Notes: a model not told the origin generated them from the letters alone. DNA of 64,000 nt from Kingdonia uniflora (GCA_014058105.1 JACGCM010002394.1:496001-560000); one strand, 5' to 3'. Positions 1 to 11,575 are shown, counted from the first letter of the stretch. Numbers and translations are program-made.

Positions 1-878
1 ATCTTTTCCCGTATACGAAGGACTCTTGCCACCGCCCAGTTCTGGTACTTGATGTCAGGAGTATTTTCGTTGCTTTAGGATGAAGACGTAGACATTTTGC
101 TCAGAGAAGAAGGAACAAATGTGTGAAGTTCTCCCAAAAACACGCTACTTATACTTGAAAGTAGGTACATTTAAACTCTCCTTAATCAGAACCGCATTTT
201 TCAAAGTCTTCAAACATTTCCCTTAGAATCTCAATAGTCAAACCTTCTCAACTTCCCAGACTCAACTGTTTCATCAGCATGCGCACCTTACACCTATTCT
301 CAAGGTTTTACAGTCAACACATCTGAAGTTTCGAACCCTCGACCCCTCTATGCCTCCTACAACTCTTTTAATACATACATCGAACTTCGAGATTTCAGAG
401 TTAATTACTCATTCTAGGTTGAATATTAACCAATGTCTTTGATACCTACATGTCATGTCGAAGTACTTTTACCCTCGAAGATAGCCATTTCTACTATTTA
501 CCCTTCGAAGTTGGATGTTCAATTCTGCACCTATAATCTATTTAGCTACCATATTTACCAGATACAAAAATACACAATTTCAGTGAAGTGCTATTCTCAT
601 TTCATTATATCGATTACAAAAAAGAGGACAGTAAGGAAGAAGAGGAAAATCTACAGACATCAACTAAAACAAAAACAAAAAAAAAACCTTCAAATACAGC
701 AATACAAAAAATAACAAAACCTATCACCACTACCACCTTATGAAGAACCCGCCTTATTTTTAGACATGTTAGATCCTCCTATCGAGCCCTGCCCCTCCAC
801 CAATTCATCTTCTTCCTGAACAAGACGATCGGCTAAAGCCGATAGGAAGAAATAACCTTCTTCAGCAGCTGTGAACTT

Positions 879-1145
879 CTACTGCATCATTCCCCACAAG
901 TACGCATAGGATTTCCTATTGATCGGCTCCCCATGTTCCACCTCCACCAAGTCCAGCATGCTATAGTCGAGCTCCTTATCACCAAAGAACTTTAGCTTCA
1001 GTTTAGCCATTTTTTGCCCTATGTGATGGTCTCTGAGGAAACCCATCCTTCCCTGATAACGAGTGTTGGGAGTGGTGTTCATTCTATTTTCACGAAATGC
1101 AGAGGAAGAGAGTAAAGACGAAGAGTATAGTATTATCCCCCACAT
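879..1145 (-). CDS. Antisense small ORF of the KIAKL/FFG family (copy D)
   Basis: An open frame of 88 codons. A second in-frame Met (near 1082) begins MNTTPNTRYQ and is the likelier start, because it lines up with M[VL]xTR starts of related ORFs at 14195, 30792 and 31302. The shared core is a basic helix followed by aromatics and glycine, here KMAKLKLKFFG, followed by an acidic region containing EVEHGEP and a Tyr-rich end. It runs antisense to the retrotransposon LTR at 1339, as extra ORFs of Tat-like elements do. The function is not recognised; the family call rests on short similarity seen by eye and this is the most diverged member. Confidence 0.4.
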   Translation of the reverse strand: MWGIILYSSSLLSSSAFRENRMNTTPNTRYQGRMGFLRDHHIGQKMAKLKLKFFGDKELDYSMLDLVEVEHGEPINRKSYAYLWGMMQ

Positions 1146-1325
1146 AAGCCATATTTATATCTTCAATAACAACATTTATTACCCCGTAATCACCACAACT
1201 TCGTAATTACCCTCCTTTATTACCATTCCTCGGAAATCAAATATGCCTCAGTCAACCATTCGACTTCCAACAACCAACAATTTTTCTCAGCAAATGCCTC
1301 TATACCTATTTCCGAGAGCCTTGCT

Positions 1326-1338
1326 GAAAGGGGGCGAA
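1326..1338 (+). other. Polypurine tract of the Tat-like element
   Basis: A purine run, GAAAGGGGGCGAA, lies immediately before TGTAG at 1339. This is the expected primer site for plus-strand DNA synthesis next to a 3' LTR, and it fixes the element as plus-oriented. A similar tract (GAGAGGGGGATAT) precedes the LTR at 31558. Confidence 0.6.
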
Positions 1339-2096
1339 TGTAGTAGCCTACTCGCAGCCTTCTAACCCCTGTCAAACACTCGAAGGCTACATAGAAGCCT
1401 ACATGAATACCTCGAAGCTTATTCAATCCGTAAACAAGCCTTCCAAGACTATACGAAGATGAAGCCCCAAAGACGAAACCTCGACTATGAATAAGCCTCG
1501 AAGATGAAGACAGATCCATCAGCATACGAACTCCACATTCGCATCAGAAACATTTTAACCATATTCAGACGTGGTCGAAGGCAGACATATCAGACAGCCA
1601 GCTCACCAGACAAGAATAGTGGCATTGCTCATACTGACAGCTATAGTAACAGAACCAATAACGGCTACAGTATTAGAGCACAGTGCCAGACCCGATATTT
1701 ATAGCATCAACACCAACTCTGGGATACCTGCCTGATACCCGGAGGGTACACATGTAATTTGACCTCCTGTAGTAACTCAACCCTTCCTGTGTTCTATAAA
1801 TAGGAGGGAGGGGGAACCATAGAGAGGTTACGAAATCTCTCCCCATGACCCTTGAATTTTACCTTCGATCTCCCAGTAAATTACCCAGTACTCAAACCTT
1901 CGACTACCCGACATTAATATCAAATCTCTTAAAAATCCTCATCTGAGGTCGTGGAGTGTCCCATTCTAGGCATCCACGCAAGTATATTGTCAGTAGGTTC
2001 TTAGTATTATTGATTTTATGTTTAAACCCTTTGATAGAAGATAAACCCCGTGGTGTAAGAGCCAACTTCCCCTCCATGCAAAGTTAGGCCCCCACA
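1339..2096 (+). repeat. LTR of the Tat-like Ty3/gypsy element
   Basis: The start is set by the polypurine tract and the terminal TG. A TATA-like box, CTATAAATAGG, lies near 1794-1804. The right end is uncertain: the segment ends either near 1991 or, more likely, at CCCCCACA (about 2096), because the antisense RT reading frame of the neighbouring element resumes just after that point. Only this LTR is in the window, so no target duplication can be tested. Confidence 0.5.
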
Positions 2097-3497
2097 ATTT
2101 TTGTTTGACTGCGGTGGCGTTGATGTTGATTGCCAATTTGTGGCATGCCTTGGCCGGATCGACCCTATGCATTTCTTCGAAAGACCACGCAAAAATGCCT
2201 CTATTTAGTCGTAAGAACGAAATGAGAGCATCTTTTTCGTGTTGAACCAGCTAAGTACCGATGAAAGTACCTCTGCTTGGTCCATCGATATTAACGTATT
2301 CGGTGGGCCTCTCCATGTAGTGTGATCATCGAGGTGATCAGCTTGCTGTAATTGTTATACAACATATTTGTCGGAGGTATCTAGAATTGTATAAACGATA
2401 TTTTCGCAAGCTCGAGAAAGCTTTTGACTACCCCTAATTTCATAGATACCATCGTCGCATTTGAAGCGGAGTGCTTAATGATATGTGGATGCGATTGCTC
2501 CCATATTATGAATCCAACAATGGCCCATAATTTTGAGATAACGAGATTTGACGTTGATCACGTAGAAGACGACATCGATGGTGGTTGGTCCTGTGGTAAT
2601 AGATAAGATGATCTTCCCTAATCTCTCTTATTTAGAACCATTAAATCTACTAATATTGGTATTTCTTTGAATAACTTGATCGGCCAATCCCATTTTGTCG
2701 AAAGTACTCTGAAAGAGGATCTCAATACCGCTGCCAGTATCGATCATCATTGTATGTATGACAAACTTTATCATCTTGAGCATTATGACTAACGCATCAT
2801 GATGTGGAAATTTGACATGGCTAGTATCGTAATCTTTGAATGATACTCTGAGCTGATGATTGCTTGACTCGGGCAGAAGTTTGGCTTCTTTAACTTGAGG
2901 TATGTGATCGTAGTATTCTGACAATCTTTTGCGCTTAAATCTGTTAGAGTTGGTGATTTGATTGATCTCGATCATATTATTGTGGCGCATATGGTAAATA
3001 TGCTTCTCCTCGGCTTGATCTTCGACCTGGACAACTTCAAGCTGTTTCTTATAGCTGCCATCCTTGTATGATTCCAGGTTGATAATATATTCGAGCATCC
3101 GTCCCTCCTTGAAAATGTATTCGAGCAACCTTTGTAAAGCATAGCAATTATCAGTAGAATGATGTTTTACCTTATGGCACATGCAGTATGGTTGGCTCAC
3201 AATTGGTTCCAATGGTTGGAAGAGACGGTAGAGCTTATCATTTATGTGGATTAGAAAAATCGTGAAGATTCTAACATTCATCTTTGTGAGGACCGGTTTG
3301 ACTTGTGGTCCACTTTTTTGAGGGTTTCCAGTATTTCCCTTGGCATATTTTTGGTCACCCTGGTCAACCTTAGGTTCTGAGATTTGATCTATTGAGGGAC
3401 CTTTCGTGGTAAGGACGAAATTAGTAGAGTTATTCCTTTTGGATATTATCCTTTCCAGGTCGAAGTAACTATTGACCTTGGTGATCATATCCCCCAA
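2097..3497 (-). pseudogene. Ty3/gypsy protease and N-terminal RT fragment
   Basis: Minus-strand continuation of the gag at 3498-4631. A retropepsin-like block occurs near 2640-2800: MIDTGSGIEILF then DKMGLADQVI, with the aspartyl DTG intact. It continues in another frame with TTIDVVFYVINVKSRY, typical of the protease-RT linker in plant Ty3/gypsy. Near 2100-2200 the start of RT is visible (FAWSFEEM...VDPAKACHKL). After a VKQK motif the homology stops abruptly at about 2096, where the plus-oriented LTR begins. Several frameshifts are needed. The region is dead and truncated, with the rest of pol lost or displaced by the insertion on its left. Confidence 0.8.
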
Positions 3498-4631
3498 GGT
3501 CTTAGGTTTGTTGCGGAAGAGGTACTCCTTGGCTTTGCAGTCCAGCTAGAGTGCGTTAGTGAAAGTAGTATTAGCAGTTTTCTGATCAAGATTGTCCACT
3601 TTACGCGTGATCTCCAAGAACTTCTTTGTAAATGCCTCAAGCTTCTCTCCGTTGGATTGTTAGAGACTGATAAAAGAATACAAATTTTCTTCTTTGTCTT
3701 TGTTGTGAGCATATGCCTTAATGAATTATTTCTGCAGCTGGTTGAATGTGAATATGGAGTCTTCAGGCAGAGAATGGAACCATCAGAGTGGTTCCTCCTG
3801 CAGACTTATGGCGAACAAACGACAAAGAATATGGTTGAGATTAGAGTACATCCCCAATGAATCATGGTATTGTTGAATGTGCTCATTGGGATCGGTACCT
3901 TTGTATTTGTGAATTTTCGGAGTATGAAAACCCTTCGAAATATCCATATCGAATAGTTCTTTGGCAATTGGACTTCCTTGTAACTTGGTAAGGTCATCGG
4001 TAGTACCCAAAACTTGTGCTTCATTCGACTCCTTAATACACTGGCCCATATGCTTTTATGTGATATAGTGACGGATAGATTGAGCGGTTTGACGAGGAGG
4101 TTACGGATTATGTGTACCGGTACCTTTACTCAAACGATCTCGCACTAGAACTTGAGGTAGAGGTCTAGGTTCTTCCTCTTGATGGATGAAACATCGCTGA
4201 CCTCGGCTGATTTCAGATTGAATCTCCCCTCCCAAATAAATGGAAGGTTGAGATTCATTCTGAATATGCCTGGAAATAGCCTTGCTGGTGGCACTTTGAG
4301 GTTCCAATCTTTCCCGCACAGAAATCTGGGAGGCTTCTGGTACTTGATCACGATCACGTATCGGAGGAGCCTACTGAATGTTCTACAGACCTTGCAGGGC
4401 AGTCTGCATTGTTGTCATTTGGTCTTCATATCGTTTAAGCGCTGTCAAACGAGCTTATCGTTCGGCCTCGAGCTCTTTCTCACAGAGCTCTCGGCCGTGA
4501 GTTAATTGTTATTCGAGCTCGTTGCGCTTCTCTATTTTAGTGTTGAGATTCGCTCAGAGCTCTGAAAGTTATTCCTGGTCGATTGAGAGGTCGGGCTAAA
4601 CTTCAGTAGTTGGTTGCCTAGATGTAACCAT
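3498..4631 (-). pseudogene. Ty3/gypsy gag pseudogene
   Basis: The minus strand encodes a capsid-like gag. A plausible start is the ATG at 4631 (MVTSRQPTTEV), followed quickly by stops. The conserved capsid part lies at about 3783-4049: FDMDISKGFHTPKIHKYKGTDPNEHIQQY matches the usual plant gag pattern PxFKxPxxxxYDGTxDPxEH. It continues across frames through LDCKAKEYLF and the GDMITKVNSYFDLE segment at 3497. Frames are broken by indels and stops, so no full gag protein can be made. Confidence 0.8.
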
Positions 4632-4691
4632 GGTTGAAATGTTGTAGTAGAGTGATTGAATGTCTTAGGATACCGTGGAAAGAATTTATTT

Positions 4692-4709
4692 TCCATAGAC
4701 GACACCAAA
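4692..4709 (-). other. Putative primer-binding site
   Basis: Read on the minus strand, TTGGTGTCGTCTATGG directly follows the LTR at 4710. It resembles the TGGCGCCGTCTGTGG primer-binding site common in plant Ty3/gypsy elements, with substitutions. It confirms that 4710-5328 is the 5' LTR of the minus-strand element. Confidence 0.5.
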
Positions 4710-5328
4710 TGTAATGGCCAAATTCCGTGAGCTCGACGTGGCCTGGAATTAATCCTTACACCAATGTACCTGTCACTACAATCTAGTAAATAAGAAATAA
4801 CACAAGTATTTAGCGTGGAAAACATTTGAATAGGTTAAAAAACTATGACCTCGTGTTGAGGGTTTTGTAATAGTGAGTTTTATTGCTTGAGGCAGATGAT
4901 ATCTTATTACAAGTTATTTCAAGACTTAGAAATGCTTGATCTTATGAATAAGAATTTTGGAGTGTAGAAAATCTTATAAGATAAAGTCTTCTTGGTGATT
5001 TCTCGTATTTTTTTTTCGGTCCCTATCTTTTCTAGAACTTTTTCTTTATATAGGCCTCTTCCGTAGTTCTTCATCGTGCTGGAGCACGTCTTCCAAACAA
5101 TGTGATTAGTGGCTATTGACTGAGTAACTATTGAGTTCGGGAGAAACATGTGATTTTAACTTGTTCAGGTTCTTCGGTTTGAGCTCGACCCACGTTCTTA
5201 ATCAGTTCGTGCAGTATGTGGAATTATTGACTGGAGAAGTCATATGGGGAATGCGTGAGCCTGATATAGAGGTAATTAAAACTGGGGATAACTTGATTTT
5301 AGGTTAGATCGAGGGATAGGCCCCTACA
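4710..5328 (-). repeat. 5' LTR of the truncated Ty3/gypsy element
   Basis: In plus orientation the segment begins TGTAATGGCC and ends CCCCTACA, giving terminal TGTA...TACA, and it borders the primer-binding site and gag. Its minus-strand start, TGTAGGGGCCTATCCC, closely resembles the LTR start at 31558 (TGTAGGGACCTATCCC), so the two elements are related. The matching 3' LTR is missing because the element is cut at about 2096. A diverged fragment resembling its 4800-5090 part occurs near 63640-63800. Confidence 0.75.
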
Positions 5329-5683
5329 ATAATTACTATCTATCTTCGCATTATCCCCGTCTCCATTAACCTCCATAATCCCTTTCTTCCTCGAGCAGCC
5401 TCGCCGTGTCGCCGAAGCGGAATCCTTCGCGAGGTTCGTGATATGCAACTATTCTACCAACTCCCATACAGTAGAAGTTAGGTCGGAAACTGTTGTTTCC
5501 AAAGTTGTGAGTCGATCGTTGGAATTGACCATCTTAGAATCATCCTTCTTCTTTGAATTAGGTTTGCGATGGATCTTCAAAGGACTCACTAGCTTCTCCT
5601 TTGTTTGCTTGAGACGGTCACGTGTAGAGATCATAAACTACAATCAACCCCTCGTGAATCGTAATTGGAAAACTGGTACCACT
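5329..5683 (-). pseudogene. Chromovirus gag N-terminal fragment
   Basis: The minus strand reads MISTRDRLKQTKEKLVSPLKIHRK, then a coiled segment DRLTTLETTVSDLTSTVWEL. This is clearly the same protein as the N-terminus of gag at 45587-46207 (MVSTRDCLKQTREKLVSPLTIHRK...). The fragment stops at 5328, where the LTR of another gypsy element begins, suggesting that element inserted here. A primer-binding-like TGGTACCAG follows the LTR at 5684. Confidence 0.75.
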
Positions 5684-6090
5684 TAATCCACAATACGATA
5701 GAGAAACCCTAGTTAGCGAAAAAGTATGAAGAACGCCAAATTGGTTGGGAAAAATAAGATATTCAATTGCATAAACAAAGTAATTACAAAGAAAATACTC
5801 TAAACCCTAAGCTTCTTCCTTCGAACTCTTCTATTGAACTAACATAGATCTAAAAAATAACCTAAGTTCCCTTTATATACTAGGGAACTAAAAATACAAA
5901 TAGATCCCATCTCGAGGCAAAAATATGCCTCATAAATATAACCAACGTCAAGCTCGTTCAAACGAATTAGGGAGTCATTTGAACAACTTTACGCCAATTA
6001 GTCTAAAGCCAATTAGTCATTTGAACGACTCTCAACTTCGTTCGAATAACTTTGGCAAAATTTTAAATCATCCTAGATCCTCCTGGATCA
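5684..6090 (-). repeat. Chromovirus 5' LTR, third copy of the family
   Basis: In plus orientation it starts TAATCCACAATACG and ends CTCCTGGATCA, the same ends as the LTRs at 42160-42603 and 46248-46792. It is 407 bp. It shares the promoter block with a CTTTATATACTAGG core (near 5870) followed by CTCGAGGCAA. Its TTCGAA-type array (about 5950-6060) is short and decayed. The sequence after 6090 belongs to the Mutator-like region. Confidence 0.8.
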
Positions 6091-6379
6091 CATAATCATT
6101 TTTCTTTGGCTTTTTAATCATTTGTCTTATGCTACTTTATCATTTCTCATTTATCTTGTGTCATTTTAAGCATTTATTATCTGCTACTATATCACCGAAA
6201 TTATTCACTGATATTATTTATTTTGAGATTTCTATCATTTTATTTAGGGATTGCTGAAGTTGAGTTTTATATTATTTTTCTCATTTGTTTTTAGCTACTT
6301 TGTCACCAGAATTGTTTATTTATATCTTTTGTTTCAGAAATCAATGAAGTTCAGCTTTATACTATTGTTCATTTTGGTG

Positions 6380-9240
6380 GGGATATCTTACGTCCAAAGA
6401 TCAGATCAATCATTAGTTATGTTGGAGGAAGTACAAAACTTACCTCACTAGGAGCGCACTCGTCATACAAACATTTCTTTATACTCCTGTATGAAACAAG
6501 CAAAATCCGTCGTAAGGACTGTAAGCTGTACAGCTTCGTCCATGGTTGTGCATGCACAATTTTATTAGTCCAGGACTTTACATATGGATTGTTAATGAGC
6601 TTAGGGTACCTTCCCAGAACTCCCAAAACTTTATTTATAATTACAATTTTTTGGGTAAAGGGTTGTCTACCACCAAAGCGGGGGGATCCCTTTGCGTCAT
6701 AACTCATTTCCTGACCCTGAACCTGAATATATGGGTTACCCTGAAACAAATGGCAGAGGGCTTGATCTAGATAGATTTGGACCCTTAGTGGATGATGATG
6801 ATATTCCGCAATCAAATGATTCTTTTGAAACTATCTGTAGTGATGTTCCTCCCTCAAATGACCCTAGTATTCCTCAATCAAATGTTCATCTCTCAAATGA
6901 ACCTGTGTTAACTAATGTTCCTCAATCAAATGAACTTTTTCAAACTATCCCTACTGATATTCATCTCTCAAATGAACCTTGTATTTCTCAATCAAATATT
7001 CATCTCTCAAATGAACATGTGTTAACTAATGCTCCTCTTTCAAATAAACCTATGTTAACTAATGTTCCTCTTTCAATTAAACCTGAACCTATTTTTGGAC
7101 AAATTGAACCTTCAGGTAAGCTCGCAAAATTTGTCATTTGTGAGATGTTTCTTTACAATTCTTATCAAATTAGTATCATCTTAAGAACCATATTTCTTAT
7201 TTGTTCAGCTGAATTACGGTTTGAGTGACAACCCAAATAGGTGAAAGATATCATAGATTTTTAGTTCAAATATGCTACGTACACAGAAGATCCCTATGAC
7301 TTTAGTAAAAAGTTTAACATTGATGATCTATATCGAGATAGGATTAAGTTCAAGAATCACATAAGAGCTTATGAAGTTGTAAACAAGTTTAATCTCAAAC
7401 ACGTTCTGAGCAACGAATATAAAATTATGGTACGTTGCAAAGGTAATAAATGCTCTTGGTGGATTTATGCAATAAGGTTGCTCGGTTCTTCCCAATTTAA
7501 AGTTAGTACTTATTGCTCCGTGCATACATGCATCTGAGTTGAAACTGATGGTGTGAACACATATAAGGCACCGTCATGTAGATGGGTTGCTTCTATAATC
7601 AAGCAAAAACTGCAAAAAGACCCAAACTACAAACCTTCCAGAATTATTGATGATATGCAAATTAATTACAATATTGATGTAACATACAATCTTGCCTGGT
7701 GTGCGAAAGAAAAAGCCCACGCAGAGGTATCATCACTTTATATGTCATTTGTTCACCCATGCAAGTCATTTGTACAATAATTTTTATCATTTTATCGTAT
7801 GTTATTTTTTTGATTCACTGTGTCATTTGTACTGTGAGATTTATAATTTGTCTGCTACACAATATCATTTGATCTATGTAATTATTTCAGATGCGATACA
7901 ACTTTGAGTACGCATACAAACTACGAGTTGTAAGGATAAGAGATTCACAAGGTGTTTTTGGTGTTTTGGTCCTCCCAAAAAAACTTATAAACTATTGAGA
8001 CCAGTTGTTGTGATTGAAAAAACTTTTTCAAAAGGGATATATCGTGGGACTCTACTAATAGCCATCGCCGTTAACCCAAACAATCATATTTTTCCACTTG
8101 CATTTTCGATAACAGACTCAGAGACCACCAAAAGTTGGACATACTTCCTGGAGATGTTTGGGTCTAATTTCCATGGTAATGACACTAGATTCGTCGTCAC
8201 CTCTGACAAGAATGCCAGAATTATTAATGTTGTACCCAAGGTGTTTTAATTTGTAATCCATACATTTTGTGCCTTCCACATATCAAACAACATTAAAACT
8301 ACCCTCGAAAGCACGAGGATTGCATTTAGGATGGCAACAAAGGCCCTAACCAGCATTGAATTTGATAAACACATGAATGCTATCTAGAATACAGATTCAG
8401 TGGGTTTCCAATACATACTAGGTATTCCCAAGGAAACGTGGTCTGATCTATGTATTTCAATGAGTATGTATGTTTCCACTCTCTATTGATCAACTTCGTA
8501 ATTGTTATTTCTGGAATAGTCATTATTACTCCATTTGTATATTTATTTAACATTTTTTTTCAATTATTTGTCATCAGTTCTTTATTATTCCTTTTGTAGT
8601 TGTATGATCCCATTTGTCACCAGGTTTTACTGATTTTGAATTTTCTTTCTTTTGTTTATCCTTTTTTTAGATACGGAGTGGCTTACACTAATCATGTATA
8701 GAGTTGGAATAATGTTATTTTAGAAGTAAGAGATCTCCCTATCCATGTGTTTATTGAGGAATTGTGTAGAATCTATTTGGAAATATCCTATATGTATAGG
8801 GAAGAAGCTGAGATGAGTTAAGCTCGATTAATGCCATGAGCTACGGATCACTGTGAGAGCAGAAAGTTTATGGTAGATTCACTAACCTGCAGAGCTTGTA
8901 CATCACGTTACCATTTTTAGATGACTTCAATAAATATTGAAGATGGTACTTATTCTTGTCGTTGGTGGCAAACGATGGGTATACCTTGTTAACATGGAGT
9001 ACGTGCTCTTGGTCTGCTAATGTTGATACAACTACACATGTTTCTGAGTACTTTACAAACGATACATACAGGTTGTTTATGAACCTATATGGATTCTAAG
9101 AAGAGGAATTAAGTAGTTGAAAATTTTAAAAACGGATCCACATGTTCGTGCACCTATTCCAGCAGTTTGAGCTGGTCATCCTCGCACGCAAAAGAAGAAA
9201 AGGGAAAAAATGCTTGGTCTTGTCAGCAAACTAAGATTTT
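6380..9240 (+). pseudogene. mudrA-like: MuDR-type (MULE) transposase pseudogene
   Basis: Domains appear in order but in shifting frames. The N-terminal domain at about 6390-6660 (ISYVGGSTKLTSLG) is typical of plant MULE transposases. A Ser/Asn-rich repeat linker follows (6800-7100), then a MuDR-type zinc/DNA-binding region at 7280-7530 (FKNHIRAYEVVNKFNLKHV ... CKGNKCSWWI). The DDE core is at 7990-8330: GTLLIAIAVNPNNHIFPLAFSITDSE and SDKNARI. A SWIM finger lies at 8940-9010 (CRWWQTMGIPC, H, GVRALG), then a basic tail GRPRTQKKKR. Apparent introns are 7116-7208, 7727-7890 and one ending at 8670. Stops and frameshifts make it inactive, and the usual first catalytic Asp (DGTF) reads as E-K-T-F. 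Confidence 0.9.
6800..7100 (+). repeat. Degenerate coding repeats in the transposase linker
   Basis: Repeated peptide blocks built on IPQSN, HLSNEP and VLTNVP occur about four times between the N-terminal domain and the zinc-binding region. In DNA this is a run of CTCAAATGA / CAATCAAATG words. It is low-complexity tandem growth inside the exon and probably a disordered linker. Confidence 0.65.
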
Positions 9241-9985
9241 TAAGTAGGTATCAATAAAATGGACACAATCGTCGCCCTTGTAAGCTTTTGCAAATCCCAT
9301 CCGACGATAATACACGTCCGACAATGACACCATCTTTTACGATGAGCACTGAGCCAGATGTCATTCCAAACAAAGATGTTACAATCAGTCTACACTGATG
9401 ATTTTGGGTACTCTATGTATCATTTGTTTGTATGATTTTTATCGTTAGTATTGTTAAAATCATCATTTGTCTAAATATAACTATCATTTGTTTAAAAAGA
9501 ATTTCTCATTTGTTTGTTTTCATTATATCATTATTTGTAACTGAATTGTCATTTATGCATGAATAATTTCCCATTTGTTTGTTTCATTGATATCATTGTT
9601 TACTTCTGAACTGTCATTTGTGGAAGAAAAATTTATCATTTGTTTGTTTCCATGATATCATTGTTTTCCTCAGAACTGTCATTTATTCTTAAAGAATTTT
9701 ACATTTGTTAGTTTCTATTATATCATTGTTTGCTTATGAACTGTCATTTGTGAGCGAAGAATTTCCCATTTGTCTGTAGAATTTTTATCATCAGTTTTAT
9801 TAAGTTTATCATTAAACTTGTCCCCCCTTATATCATCATTATTTTCTTATAGAGCTGTGAGTGTTTTGTTTGCGACATATCAAACGAAAACTACTATTTA
9901 ACAGCAAAAAGAAAACGAAATAGCAAAAAAAAATTAAAAAATGTTCATTTATACATAGGGAAAGTACTAGTTACCACAAAAAACT
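9241..9985 (+). repeat. TCATTTGT-rich spacer, left arm
   Basis: No gene is visible. From about 9410 to 9830 the plus strand is an irregular series of TCATTTGT, CCCATTTGT and ATATCATTGTTT words at roughly 25-40 base spacing, with repeated phrases such as GAACTGTCATTTGT. The same words occur in transposase introns (7740-7880, 8500-8640) and near 10670-10930. Confidence 0.7.
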
Positions 9986-9989
9986 AACA

Positions 9990-10415
9990 AACTAAACACC
10001 AAAAAAACTTGAACAAATGTTCACAACTCTTGATCACTTCCCTAACATTCCCGATCGCGCTCCAAAGCTTGGATCCCTGCTGGAGACAGTTAATCTTAGA
10101 AGCTGACTCCTCCCACAGTTTCTTGTGCTCCTCCTGGTCCAATTTTACGATGCAGGGCTGATCTTCTAGGAAGCTCATATGGAACTTGAACTCTTCAAAA
10201 CGCTGATTTCTCATTACTATAACGTGATACAGTTCATCCTAAATATAATCGAACGCTTTTAATTTCTCTCTGAAGTCTTTGCAATACTCTTTTAGCATTT
10301 GGGCCTTCTCTCCGGAGACACCCTTCTCCATAAGACATAGTCTATTCAATTTGTAGACACGTTGGTCACGCTGATCTTCTTGCATCCCTACCAATATTCG
10401 AAGAGACATGGCTGA
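9990..10415 (-). pseudogene. Coiled-coil ORF, copy 1
   Basis: The minus strand, starting at MSLRILVGMQ, reads KLNRLCLMEKGVSGEKAQMLKEYC, then one stop, then FEEFKFHMSFLEDQPCIVKLDQEEHKKLWEESASKINCLQQ. It is highly charged and heptad-like. It aligns along its length with copy 2 at 11055-11489; the C-terminus is frameshifted relative to that copy. I do not recognise the family. It may be an accessory ORF of the Mutator-like region. Confidence 0.5.
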
Positions 10416-10457
10416 CTCGAGTGGAGTGTAATATTTTTTTTTGAGAAGTTGAAAAGA

Positions 10458-10528
10458 GTTTAGGGTTAGGGTTTAAATAGTTTAAGACTTGAAAAGTTAA
10501 GAATAGTTAATTTGAGATTAGGGTTTTT
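10458..10528 (-). promoter_or_regulatory. Telo-box cluster upstream of coiled-coil copy 1
   Basis: The plus strand has GTTTAGGGTTAGGGTTTA (10458-10475) and TTAGGGTTTTT (10518-10528). On the minus strand, the sense of the ORF, these are AAACCCTAA telo-boxes, a known plant promoter element of growth- and translation-related genes. They lie about 45-115 bases upstream of the start near 10415. Interpretation as a promoter is an inference. Confidence 0.4.
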
Positions 10529-10639
10529 ATAAGGGGAGTTGAATGCATTGGGTTGGGACACGTGTTAAGGACTACATGATGTTTAGGGTAAAAGTTATTA
10601 TTACTTCAGTTCGGCGCCGTCATTTCTTGTCGTACACAT

Positions 10640-10945
10640 AAAGAATATGAGTATTTAAACTGAGTTGTCTAATCAAATATCATTACTTGTTACATCAACT
10701 TGTAATATGTTGAAGAAAATTTTGCATTTGCTTGTATGTTATATATCATTTGTTTCTTTCATGAACTGTCATTGTTTAAAGATAATTTATCATTTTTATG
10801 TTCAAATATTATCAACAGTTTCGTTAAGTTCTAAATTTATCTACCATTGCTCATGTAGTCTTTATCATTTATTTTGTTCCCTTATATCATTTATTTCGGA
10901 TGGAACTTTTTAGTTGTTTGTTTCCCTCATATCAGACGGAAATCA
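10640..10945 (+). repeat. TCATTTGT-rich spacer between the coiled-coil copies
   Basis: No gene. It carries TCATTTGT, GCATTTGCTTGT and TCATTTATTTTG words in plus orientation, echoing 9410-9840. It belongs to the tandem duplication that produced two coiled-coil ORFs. Confidence 0.6.
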
Positions 10946-11054
10946 CTATTTGAAAGTGATAAAATGAAATGAAACAAAACAAAGCAAATGTTTATACAAG
11001 GGAAACAATAATAACAACAACAACAAAAAACCAAATACTAAACAATACAAATGT

Positions 11055-11489
11055 TCATAACTCTTCACTTGAGGAATTCTGATCACGTTCCATAGCCATG
11101 ATCTTCTGCTCGAGACAGCTAATTTTACAGGCCGACTCCTCCCACAATTTCTTGTGCTCATCCTGGTCCAACTTTACAATGTATAGGTGATCTTCTAAGA
11201 AGCGGATATAGAACTTGAACTCTTCAGAATGCTCTCATTTCTTTTTTATAATTTTATCCAGTTCGTCCTCTATTTCATTGAGCTCTCTTAATTTCTCCTT
11301 AAACACTTCGTAATACTTTTTCAGCAGTTACGCCTTTTCATCGGAGACATCCTTCTCTATTAGGCAAATTATATTCAATTTGAAGAGACGTTCGTCCGCC
11401 TCATCTTCCTTAATCCCTACCGCCTCAAACCAATCTTAATGGGTGCTGGAAGTGGCACGGCTAAATCGAGTAGAGTGGGAGTGTGCCAT
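11055..11489 (-). pseudogene. Coiled-coil ORF, copy 2
   Basis: The start at 11489 gives MAHSHSTRFSRATSSTH, then three in-frame stops through the frame (DWFEAVGIKEDEADERLFKLN ... EELDKII-type charged segments ... SEEFKFYIRFLEDHLYIVKLDQ, then HKKLWEESACKISCLEQKI, ending SSSEEL). Conservation with copy 1 is strongest in KLDQ-E-HKKLWEESA. The upstream regions of both copies are also similar. The conserved reading frame between diverged copies suggests past selection, but both are now interrupted. Confidence 0.5.
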
Positions 11490-11509
11490 TTCTTATAAAG
11501 TTATAAAAA

Positions 11510-11575
11510 GTTTAGGGTTTGATAGTTAAGGTTTGAGAATATATAGCTGAAAAGAGCTTTTAGTTAGGGTTTTTT
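11510..11575 (-). promoter_or_regulatory. Telo-boxes upstream of coiled-coil copy 2
   Basis: GTTTAGGGTTT at 11510-11520 and TTAGGGTTTTTT at 11564-11575 on the plus strand are AAACCCTAA-type telo-boxes in the ORF's sense direction, about 20-85 bases before its ATG at 11489. The arrangement matches that upstream of copy 1. Confidence 0.4.

Larger units (their letters stand above)
1..1338 (+). mobile_element. 3' internal region of a Tat-like Ty3/gypsy element
   Basis: This stretch lies directly upstream of a purine tract (about 1326-1338) and an LTR that starts with TGTAG at 1339, so it is read as the 3' internal end of a plus-oriented retrotransposon whose pol lies beyond the left edge. No pol domain is visible. 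The only protein-like feature is an antisense small ORF near 879-1082. Known Tat-lineage elements often have a long region between integrase and the 3' LTR with antisense ORFs; the layout fits, but the clade is inferred from that layout alone. Positions 1-860 otherwise show nothing I can name. Confidence 0.5.

Noticed and set aside
433..714. 93-codon open frame near the left edge
   Set aside because: No motif, A-rich low-complexity C-terminus and located in a retrotransposon 3' region; likely chance.
10458..10475. Interstitial telomere repeat
   Set aside because: Only about two and a half TTTAGGG-like units; too short for a telomeric remnant, better described as telo-boxes.
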